From a virus, in IMG/VR virus record IMGVR_UViG_3300028025_003754, positions 1 to 20,389 of that record: a stretch of 20,389 nt of DNA; one strand, 5' to 3'. The notes below the pieces were generated by a model, which did no database searches, was not told the DNA's origin, and worked only from the letters and a program-made list of their open reading frames with translations. A program made the position numbers and the translations under genes. Position 1 is the stretch's first letter, and each line of letters opens with the position of its first letter. Below are positions 1 through 7,500 of this stretch, in pieces.

Positions 1-1
1 C

Positions 2-445
2 CTAAAAGTGGTCACCATATTTAACCAAACTTCTTACCCAAGGGAATAAATTAAATTCAACATTTATAATATCGTAGAATAAATTTTCTAATATGGATTT
101 TATTTGTTCATTATTTGTTCTAACTTCTAATACCTTTCCGTATTCGTTTTTAGATGTAGACTCTTCTGCGTAAATATCTAATGCAGCACCAATGATTGGG
201 TCAGCATCCATAGCATCATAATCTCTAAAAAGTTCTTGTCTGATTTGTTGGTAAGCAAGATAGTTCTCATAGGTATTATTCATAGCCGATGAGTGTAATC
301 TCATATATCTATCACGTAGATTGGTAGCAATTGCTTGCGTTTCATCGTAATCAATTACCTTTAACTTATTCCCCTGTTTTCTTACGATTACCGATGTAGA
401 GAATAGTTTATTTAACCTACCAAAAAATGATTTATCTGTTGCCAT
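2..445 (-). CDS. Portal vertex protein, N-terminal part (T4 gp20-like), ends at an in-frame TAG
   Basis: This encodes the N-terminal 147 residues of a T4 gp20-type portal, the dodecameric ring at the head vertex through which terminase pumps DNA and to which the neck attaches. The family call rests on the segment around residues 74-96 (RDYDAMDADPIIGAALDIYA), a hallmark of marine T4-like portals, and on FPWVRSLVKYGDHF at 134-147, which in relatives continues into FLYL-type sequence. T4 gp20 is about 524 residues, so most of the protein is missing. The frame does not simply run off the window: CAC TTT is followed by TAG at bases 2-4. The stop could be real, a lost T in the T run, the edge of an intron or insertion, or a contig-end artefact. 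The start ATG is at 445; AGAAG upstream is a weak ribosome site. It follows terminase and the Cys-rich gene. Confidence 0.85.
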   Translation of the reverse strand: MATDKSFFGRLNKLFSTSVIVRKQGNKLKVIDYDETQAIATNLRDRYMRLHSSAMNNTYENYLAYQQIRQELFRDYDAMDADPIIGAALDIYAEESTSKNEYGKVLEVRTNNEQIKSILENLFYDIINVEFNLFPWVRSLVKYGDHF

Positions 446-480
446 TTACTTCTGTTTGTTTAATTATATAACCTTTATTT

Positions 481-548
481 TTTTACTCATTTTTACCACT
501 TTTAGGTGTTTAGTGGTAATTTATAGTTTTACTCAATTTTACCACTTT
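481..548. repeat. Near-identical 22-bp direct repeat between the Cys-rich gene and portal
   Basis: Bases 481-502 and 527-548 match at 21 of 22 positions (TTTTACTCA, then T or A, then TTTTACCACTTT), 46 bp apart. The right copy contains the last codons and stop of the Cys-rich gene; the left copy lies in the spacer. The core ACCACTTTTAGG (495-506) recurs in inverted orientation at bases 1-12. A small local duplication of the gene end is the simplest reading. Confidence 0.7.
493..519 (-). other. Hairpin in the spacer upstream of the portal gene
   Basis: TTACCACT (493-500) pairs with AGTGGTAA (512-519), giving an 8-bp perfect stem around an 11-nt loop. On the transcribed minus strand no U-tract follows it (the sequence is A-rich), so it is not a convincing intrinsic terminator. 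It could be a processing or stability element in the spacer between two genes of one transcript. Confidence 0.4.
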
Positions 549-1615
549 CTACAAGACCAATATCTTGCTTTGTGTCTTGGACCAGGTTGGTCACAATTAT
601 GTCTTGCTCTAAAAGACCGTCTTGCATCTGGATTAGATTTTCTTATTCTCATTGTTTTTTCACCTTTAGATGCTGCTGATGTACCACCATGTCCAAAGTT
701 TACTTTAACAACATTACCTGCTGGATTTTTAACATATACTTTGAATTTTTTAACATCACCTCTCATTGGTTTTCCTAATTGAACATTTCTTCCCTGATAT
801 TCAGCTTCAAATACACAATTGCAATTTGCTTCATCTAATGTATTTCTGTATGCTTTTAGGAACTGAATAAAATCTTGTATATCTTCTCTGTCAACATCCA
901 ACTCATCGTAATCGTCTGTGTTATCGTGTCCACATTTATGACAAACATATGGAGTTTTTCCACCATCTTCTAAATCCCATTCCCATCCACATTTTTCACA
1001 TTCTACTGATTGAGTTTCATTTTCATTAACGGGAACACAATTTGGAACTTGCTTTCCACCTTTATCCTTCATTCCTACTTGCTTATATCCATCCCAACAA
1101 GCTTCACATAATGCATTAGCTTCTCCTTCGTTACAAGTCTTCCAACCACCGCCTTTTGATTTATAGTTCTTTGCAGCCCAACCATTTGCGTATGCAGATG
1201 GATAAACATCAAACTTTGATTTAGCTGCCGATTTAGATGCAGACCACTTTGCCGGGTCAGTTGGACAATTCTTTTCTAAAAAAAGATTTAATTTTTCGTA
1301 GATATTCATACTTTCTTTTTTTGGTTTTGTAGAAACATATATTGGCGTTTTACCCTGCCCACTACTACTTTTACCACCTCTATCTGCATCATTTTGTGCT
1401 GCTCTTTTTCTACGAGTTGCACTTTCTTTTTCTTTTTTGCTCATTCCGGCAGCTTTTGATGCTGGAACACATTTTGCATATCCCTTCTTTTCACCGGAAG
1501 TACCACATGGTGGGTGTTTTCCATCAACTTTCTTGCCGATGTTTACCCATTTTTCCTTAAACCACTTGCGTAAATCTTCTTTTACTATATTACGCAATTT
1601 AATATTACCATTCAT
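539..1615 (-). CDS. Cys-rich multi-module phage protein with a zinc ribbon
   Basis: Function is not established; it lies between terminase and portal, so a role in head morphogenesis is inferred. Four parts are visible (numbered from the ATG at 1615). Residues 19-100 are a Lys-rich segment resembling DUF5872 (WVNIGKKVDGKHPPCGTSG ... GYAKCVPASK). Residues 108-197 hold CPTDPAKWSASKSAAKSKFD, the YPSAYANGWAAKNYK segment and GGKQVPNCVP, a pattern recurrent in marine phages. Residues 206-228 form a CxxC/CxxC zinc ribbon (C206, C209, C225, C228). Residues 269-358 end in a basic tail with SFRARHNCDQPGP and RYWSCRKW, which I recall at the C-termini of other T4-like marine phage proteins. A TTG two codons upstream (1621) is an alternative start; ATG is preferred. 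No Shine-Dalgarno is visible; a TATAAATATA motif (plus-strand reading) lies 8 bp upstream. Confidence 0.8.
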   Translation of the reverse strand: MNGNIKLRNIVKEDLRKWFKEKWVNIGKKVDGKHPPCGTSGEKKGYAKCVPASKAAGMSKKEKESATRRKRAAQNDADRGGKSSSGQGKTPIYVSTKPKKESMNIYEKLNLFLEKNCPTDPAKWSASKSAAKSKFDVYPSAYANGWAAKNYKSKGGGWKTCNEGEANALCEACWDGYKQVGMKDKGGKQVPNCVPVNENETQSVECEKCGWEWDLEDGGKTPYVCHKCGHDNTDDYDELDVDREDIQDFIQFLKAYRNTLDEANCNCVFEAEYQGRNVQLGKPMRGDVKKFKVYVKNPAGNVVKVNFGHGGTSAASKGEKTMRIRKSNPDARRSFRARHNCDQPGPRHKARYWSCRKW

Positions 1616-1623
1616 ATACAATA

Positions 1624-1633
1624 TATAAATATA
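1624..1633. promoter_or_regulatory. TATAAATATA motif upstream of the Cys-rich gene
   Basis: On the plus strand the 10 bases read TATAAATATA, and on the transcribed minus strand TATATTTATA. It lies 8 bp upstream of the ATG at 1615, in the 35-bp spacer behind terminase. The same 10-mer occurs in two other spacers and a 9/10 version in a third. It may be a promoter element or an unstructured A/T initiation leader; the sequence alone does not decide. Confidence 0.4.
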
Positions 1634-1650
1634 ACAAAATTGAGTTTAAC

Positions 1651-3246
1651 CTATCGTAGTAACCATCTTAAATCTTCAAACTCATCACCATGACCAGTTT
1701 GCATCTTATATGGGTCATCACCAAACATACCAGGTGTGTATAAACTATCATGTGATGTTTGTACAAATCCATCAATAGAACGTCTTGTCAAATCAATACC
1801 TTCTTGTCTTAAACGTAGTGCAGTATCTCTAATCCACAATCCCATACCTAATGCCATCACCAAGTCATCATTATATCCTCTTGCTGCTTCTGCTCTACCA
1901 TTGTTCCAAATGAATGTAAAGAACTCATCTATCGTTCTCTTACTATGAATAACAACACTCATATCTCGCATATAAGTGTCTATTTTTGATATTACTAATG
2001 GACGAGTTTTAGATGATATACTAAATCCTGGTACCATTTGTTTTTCATCTCTGTAAAACTTATTAGTAAATTGAGTATCAATATCTACATATTTAATATC
2101 TCTATTAGACCAGAATAGATTTTTGTAGTTTCTATCTAAACATTGTTGGATTGTTGTCCAACCAATTGATGCGTTATCAATGATTAGTAAAGCATCATTA
2201 TATTCAGTTGCCAAATTGATTAGGAAATTACCAAAATCTTTTGGTTCAATCTTACCTCTATATTCTGCAACTTGCTCACAATTTTCTGCTTCTATTACGT
2301 GGACGGTAGAATAATCTTCCCCATCGCCCCTTGCAACGTCAGCAGTTACTATATAACTCTTTGCATAATTAGGGTCTTCCCATACCCATAAATTATTATC
2401 AAACCCACGTTTATACATTGGGTCTTTAACATATGCTTCAATATACTTTGTTAGAATTTCCGGTTGAATTACCGTTGCTCCAGAACTGATAAAGTCACAA
2501 TCACATTCTTGTGCTGCTCCTTTTGGTCCTAATTGTTTTTCTTGCTCCTCTCTCCAACTATTATCTCTTTCAGGGTGAACCGTCCAATGGAGTTTAATTG
2601 GATGAAATAAGTTTTCACCATTTTCTGCTTTTACCCAAGTTTGATGAAACCAGTTACCAATACCATTTGGTGTAGATAATGCTATACAACTACCACCCGT
2701 TGATAAAGTAGATTGTGCCGATGTCCAAATCTCTTCAATGTAATCAATAAATGCTGCTTCATCAAACACCAATAGGGATAGGGCTTCGGAACGTCCTGCA
2801 TCTGGTTTAGATGAAATTGCTTTGATTTGAGAACCATTCTTTAATCGTAGAGATAGTTTATTATCTTCAGACTCTTGTACTCTCAACCACACTGGTAAGA
2901 ATTGGTTCATTACTCTAACCTTTAGTACCAAGTTCTTTGCAACTTCTTGTTTAGTTGCAATAACCAACACGTTGAAGTCATCGTTGAATATCATTTTCCA
3001 TAAAGCATATCCAGCAACTAATGTCGATATACCCAATTGGCGTGATTTTAGAACAACATTAAAGCGATTATCTTTAAAATCATTTAAAACTCCTTCTTGA
3101 AAATCATATAAATCAAAAGCGATTTTACCACGAGTTGGGTGTTGAATTTTACAAAACTTACGCATGAAATAGACAGGGTCTTGCGCACATTTTCTGTATT
3201 GTTCTTTTACTGCATCTTGCAGAGATTTTGTTTGATTTGCGGCCAT
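1651..3246 (-). CDS. Terminase large subunit (T4 gp17-like)
   Basis: This is the packaging motor: an N-terminal ATPase translocates DNA into the prohead and a C-terminal RNase H-like nuclease cuts it. Visible ATPase motifs are an adenine-binding YDFQ (47-50), a P-loop KSRQLGIST (67-75), Walker B LLVFDE with D162/E163, and the coupling motif ALSTPNG (189-195). Nuclease acidic residues sit in TADVARGDG (D303), LLIIDNAS (D357) and NDDLVMAL (D460/D461). At 531 residues it is shorter than T4 gp17 (610) but all catalytic parts are present. The P-loop lacks the usual GK[ST] lysine and carries Lys/Arg at its front, the deviant form known in other terminases. AAGG about 6-9 bases before the ATG is one of the few Shine-Dalgarno-like sites here. 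It ends with TAG, 10 bp downstream of the preceding gene. Confidence 0.96.
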   Translation of the reverse strand: MAANQTKSLQDAVKEQYRKCAQDPVYFMRKFCKIQHPTRGKIAFDLYDFQEGVLNDFKDNRFNVVLKSRQLGISTLVAGYALWKMIFNDDFNVLVIATKQEVAKNLVLKVRVMNQFLPVWLRVQESEDNKLSLRLKNGSQIKAISSKPDAGRSEALSLLVFDEAAFIDYIEEIWTSAQSTLSTGGSCIALSTPNGIGNWFHQTWVKAENGENLFHPIKLHWTVHPERDNSWREEQEKQLGPKGAAQECDCDFISSGATVIQPEILTKYIEAYVKDPMYKRGFDNNLWVWEDPNYAKSYIVTADVARGDGEDYSTVHVIEAENCEQVAEYRGKIEPKDFGNFLINLATEYNDALLIIDNASIGWTTIQQCLDRNYKNLFWSNRDIKYVDIDTQFTNKFYRDEKQMVPGFSISSKTRPLVISKIDTYMRDMSVVIHSKRTIDEFFTFIWNNGRAEAARGYNDDLVMALGMGLWIRDTALRLRQEGIDLTRRSIDGFVQTSHDSLYTPGMFGDDPYKMQTGHGDEFEDLRWLLR

Positions 3247-3256
3247 AATGCCTTAC

Positions 3257-3919
3257 CTATTTTTTAATACGGATTTTCCAATATATACCACCACCCAAAT
3301 ATGGAACTACTTGATTTCCACCATTAGGTGATTGTTGATTGGATATACCAAGATTTAATTGGTATAATTTATCTGTTTTACTTTTAAGGATTACACCTGC
3401 ACCAATTGAATTGCCGAAATTTACTTTATCCAACGCTCCGTTTATACCAACATATACTTGATTTTTAGGTAGTTCTTTTACTATCTTTGTATCAGTAATA
3501 GTTCGTTCTTTAATCGTAGCATTCCACTTTCTACCTAATATTTTGTTTTGGTATAAAGTATCTGTAAGTTCTATTGTTCCCAAATTATTATCTAAAACTA
3601 ATTTATCTTTATATAACACCTTTTGGTTATACGATTGAACTATTCTAACCGTATCTCCTTTTGTATATACAGGAACTTCTATTCTTTTTTCTTTTTCAAC
3701 AATTGTTTCGTGGTAAATATCTTTACCCTTAACATATTTTATTTTGGTGTGGTCTATTATTACAGTATCAATCTTGTGTTTTAACAACTCGTAGTTTTTT
3801 CCATCTACATTAACTGTTTCACCTACTTTGCCATCATCTTTAGTACATTTGTACCATACAATTCCGGCAGTTGCAAAAATCACAATCCATTTGATATTAC
3901 TCTGTAAAAACTTTAGCAT
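3257..3919 (-). CDS. Membrane-anchored protein of unknown function
   Basis: I do not recognise a characterised family. Residues 9-24 are a single hydrophobic segment (KWIVIFATAGIVWY is its core) with positively charged residues before it, which suggests a signal anchor with the rest outside the cytoplasm. Residues 30-150 are polar and rich in predicted beta strands (repeated T/V/I alternation such as DTVIIDHTKIKYVKG). Residues 154-220 alternate Gly and hydrophobics (VYVGINGALDKVNFG, VPYLGGGIYWKI), reminiscent of short outer-membrane beta-barrel strands. Residue C25 is not in a lipobox. A role in lysis (spanin-like bridging) or envelope interaction is possible but unproven. The start lies 23 bp inside the end of the upstream gene, so translation is probably coupled. 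Confidence 0.7.
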   Translation of the reverse strand: MLKFLQSNIKWIVIFATAGIVWYKCTKDDGKVGETVNVDGKNYELLKHKIDTVIIDHTKIKYVKGKDIYHETIVEKEKRIEVPVYTKGDTVRIVQSYNQKVLYKDKLVLDNNLGTIELTDTLYQNKILGRKWNATIKERTITDTKIVKELPKNQVYVGINGALDKVNFGNSIGAGVILKSKTDKLYQLNLGISNQQSPNGGNQVVPYLGGGIYWKIRIKK

Positions 3920-4535
3920 AATCTTCTTTTATTATTTCCCAACTATCATCTTTTATTTTCTGATAACCAAGTATGTTTTCTTCTGCTTCAGCTATATCAT
4001 TTTTGATATTAGCTTTTAACTCTTCTAAATCACCATCGTAATTCCACTTTTCAGTAGTACCATCCGAATTGGCGAATACGTGCTCCTTACTTGCATCTAC
4101 TAATGCCTCTTGGAACTTTTTAATTAAATCTTTTAAAAACTCAATTTCAAAACTAGCAATCTTCCACTTTTCGTATTCACCCCAATTACCATTTACTCTG
4201 AATGTTTGTTCTTTTTCTGCCAAACAATCTATACAATAACCCGTTTTACGAATAAATTGTAAATGCTTTTGAGTTTTTTTAACTGTTCTACAATTTTTAT
4301 TTTTACAAGTAGATAATGATTGTATGTATTCTCTAATTCCATCGAACTTTGATTTAACAATCTTATATCCTTTCTCTTGTACCCAAGTTACACCATCACT
4401 ATCGGTCCACTCTTCACCAACTGCTCTATCCTGCTTTGTAGCTTTCCAACCATGCGTATTTGTTCCACCATTATCTCTGTTAAAAGCTACATCCAAAATC
4501 TTTTTTCTGGATGGGTGCATGTATTTCTTACTCAT
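3897..4535 (-). CDS. Unknown four-Cys, helix-rich phage protein upstream of terminase
   Basis: No family is recognised with confidence. Residues 1-60 are basic and contain GEEWTDSDGVTWVQEKGY, a segment I recall from hypothetical proteins of environmental phages. Cysteines C77, C82, C101 and C104 (CxxxxC then CxxC) could bind one zinc. Residues 125-205 are strongly helical and charged (IASFEIEFLKDLIKKFQEAL, then LEELKANIKNDIAEAEENIL) and may form a coiled coil. The gene lies two genes upstream of the large terminase subunit, with only the membrane protein between, so a small-terminase or packaging-adaptor role is conceivable; a DNA-binding helix-turn-helix is not evident. No Shine-Dalgarno precedes the ATG; the 50-bp leader is nearly all A/T. 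Its last codons overlap the next gene by 23 bp. Confidence 0.75.
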   Translation of the reverse strand: MSKKYMHPSRKKILDVAFNRDNGGTNTHGWKATKQDRAVGEEWTDSDGVTWVQEKGYKIVKSKFDGIREYIQSLSTCKNKNCRTVKKTQKHLQFIRKTGYCIDCLAEKEQTFRVNGNWGEYEKWKIASFEIEFLKDLIKKFQEALVDASKEHVFANSDGTTEKWNYDGDLEELKANIKNDIAEAEENILGYQKIKDDSWEIIKEDYAKVFTE

Positions 4536-4562
4536 ATAACTTATTGTTTTGTTATATATATA

Positions 4563-4572
4563 TATAAATATA
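4563..4572. promoter_or_regulatory. TATAAATATA motif in an A/T-only spacer
   Basis: This is an exact copy of the 10-mer seen at 1624 and 8592, 27 bp upstream of the ATG at 4535. The spacer around it (4551-4574) is alternating A/T and nearly self-complementary. Of the three exact copies, only this one leaves enough room for a conventional promoter with an untranslated leader. Confidence 0.4.
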
Positions 4573-4585
4573 TAGTTTTTATATT

Positions 4586-7500
4586 TTAGTAAAATATTCC
4601 TAACAATTGATTCAATGAAGCAAATGCTCCAGTCAATTTGAATACATTACCTTTGTAATTAAATACAATTCCTTCTGCTGGTACAATCTTATCAAATCCA
4701 CCAATAGAGTTTATTCTTTTTAATTCCAATTCTAATTTAGCAATCTGTGCAGGTGTTCCTTCAGCTTTAACTTGTGCAACCGTTGCATCTAATCTACTAC
4801 GGATTTGTTGTAATGCACTATCAGGTGCTACCGTTAATACCGAACTCATAAATGACATCACATCTGAACCAACACCCAAGAAGATTTCTTCAAACTTCAT
4901 AATGTTTTCTTTTGTTATTTTTGATTTATCTTGTTTCTCTACACCATCTGCCCAAGTCTTTGCTTTATCATCTCCAATTGAGCGAATACCAAATGATTTA
5001 TCATCAAACGCCCATCTTTTAATTAAACCTTCTACCTCTAATGGTGCTAAAGTTTTACCAGATTTTTTAATAAAGTTTTTCCACCAAGCCTGGTGATAAT
5101 CCGATATACCAGCTTTGTCTCCCAATCCAAACTCACTTTGTAGTTTGTTTATCATAGAAATATATTTTGGTTTTAGCTTGGATAAATCCTCATTTTTTGG
5201 TAACTTCGTAATAGGAGGTCCTTGTATAGTATATTTAGATTGTACGCTTGCATTTACTTTTTTAATCAACGCTCCCAATTTATTTTCTGCACCTTTTATT
5301 TGTCCAATAGGATTTCCTGCTTCGTTATATTCTAATGCGTTGTGGAATACCAATAGAGCCTGTCCGTAAGGTATCACATTCACCGATGTAGGCCAGATTA
5401 CTTCTATATTCATAAACACTTTTCCGTTTTGGAAAAACTTATCTAATTCTGCTTTACCCAAACTACGAAGTGCATTCTCCATATCTTTCATAGCAAAGTT
5501 GTAAGCATCGGTTAATCCACCTCTACCACCAAACTTTGCAGCAACACCATTTGCATCCATAGCATCTGCACCAGCGTTTTGTAAATGTGATTTGTTACGA
5601 GCAGCAATCAATCTACCATTTTTCCAACTGATTGCCAACGCTTGTCCATCGGTTTTTTCTCTAACAACACCTAAATTACCATCCAATGCTTTATTTACTA
5701 TGGTTTTCAAATCACCAAATGTAAGATTTATACTACTATCAAACGGATGGTTCATATGCCCATAAGCACCACCTTCCATTATTAAACTTTCTTTTACGGA
5801 TTTTTTAATAGGTTCGTATCCACGATTTTGAGTATCCTTTGTATCAGTTTGATGACCAGGTTGTTTTTTTCTATTATCATCATCAAAATCTATTGTATCC
5901 AATTCAGGTTCATACCCATAATCTGGTGCATATGTTGATGTTTTGTGATGGTGATTAAAGTTATTATCGGCAGTTCCGTGAGGTTCGTGGTTTTTTGTAT
6001 TTATAGCTTCAAACGCACTATGTTTTACTTTATACCATCCACCACCTGGTGCTCTAAATACTCTTGCTGGTATTCTAAAGGTAGAACCAATTGGTAATTT
6101 ACTGAAATACTTACTATCTATATGTACTACCTTTGTAATAAACTCTCTAGTCTTATTATCTGCACCAACTAATTCAACTTCAATCTTTACAGGTTGTCCA
6201 CCAATTTTGATTGTTCCACCAAATATACCTTTTGATATTTCAGTAAGTTTATTTTCAGTTGTATAGACCGGTGTTGATGATTTGAAATCATCTTTTCTCA
6301 TTATAGTTTTAGCAATCAATTTATTTGCTTGAACCATAAATGGAATGTTGATACCAGTTCTCTTATCTTTTACTACAAACTCATTGTATTGTTTTACGAA
6401 CTCTAAAAACTTTTTCTTATTCTTTGCTAATCTCTTAAAAAAACCAGTTAGTTCTGCTGGTGATATTTCTTTACCATTACGAGGGTCATTTAATCTTTGG
6501 AAAAAATGGTCTGTTTCTTTTCCTAAAACAACATCTTCTGGTGATAATTGAGAGTCTGCATATTTCTCAACTTTATCCATATCAGCTTTTGCCATTTCTT
6601 TTAACTCATTTGGACCTTCCCAATCTTTTTCACTAACCTTACCTTCTTCTTTATCTTTATTATATGAGTCTATTGTTTTTGCCCAAACCGCAGCTGGTAT
6701 AGCTCCGTTTATCATATTATCGGCAAGTTGTAATGTAAACCATTCTATATAAGTTTCATCCGTAATATTTTCTGTACCTGCGTTTATCGCTGCTTTTATA
6801 GCTCCACCAATTATAACCTCACTTGCCATATGTTCTGCTAAATGTACACTCAAACTACCCATTAACCCGGTTACACCATGTCCTATTACTGCACCAATAC
6901 CACCCGTTACAACCATACTAGCAACTGTCAATCCAACCGTTTTACCAATTGCTATCATAGCTTTCTTTTGGCTCTCATCTGGTTTTTGACCTGAAAATAC
7001 TGCCTTAAATCCAGCACCTGCTACATCTAACTCATGTCCCAAATGTTTAGCTTCTCTAACTACACCCTTTACAATACCCTTTGCCTTATCACCAATCCAT
7101 TTTCCAAAACTACGTCTTTCTTTTGATTGTGCTTTGTGTGCTCCTCTAAAAAATTCTTTTTCTTTATTACTCCACTTTGTTAGTTTTTGATTTATATAGT
7201 TTCGTAATACTTCTGGTTTGTCTGTTAGTGTTTTAGCAACTTTTCCAACACTAGCTTTTGCTTGTGGATTTAATGCGGTATCTTTTGGTTTTTGTGCTTT
7301 TTGTTTAACCTTTTGTAATTTTTGTTTATCCGAGCCACCCATTTTAGCAACTAACATCATTGCTGCTTTGTAAGCAGGATGGTCTCTATCGTAGTTCAAT
7401 GCTGAACTTACTTTAATATCTTCACCCGTATCTGGATTCTTTACTAATTGGTTTAGGATTTGTGGTGAATATCCACTACCTTTTACAGATGCTTCTTTTA

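Noticed and set aside
493-519. Intrinsic terminator before the portal gene
   Set aside because: The stem is there, but the minus-strand sequence after it is A-rich, not U-rich, and terminating before the portal gene would make little sense unless the portal has its own promoter.
456-782. Plus-strand open frame of 108 codons over the portal/Cys-rich gene junction
   Set aside because: Most of it lies antisense to the Cys-rich gene, whose protein has recognisable motifs; the plus-strand product is low-complexity and hydrophobic, as expected from complementing A-rich codons.
1616-1621. TTG start two codons upstream for the Cys-rich gene
   Set aside because: ATG at 1615 is only two codons further in and TTG has no ribosome site of its own; the difference is trivial.
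4551-4574. Alternating A/T stretch as an origin of replication
   Set aside because: No iterons, primase or initiator sites accompany it; A/T-rich spacers are common throughout the window.
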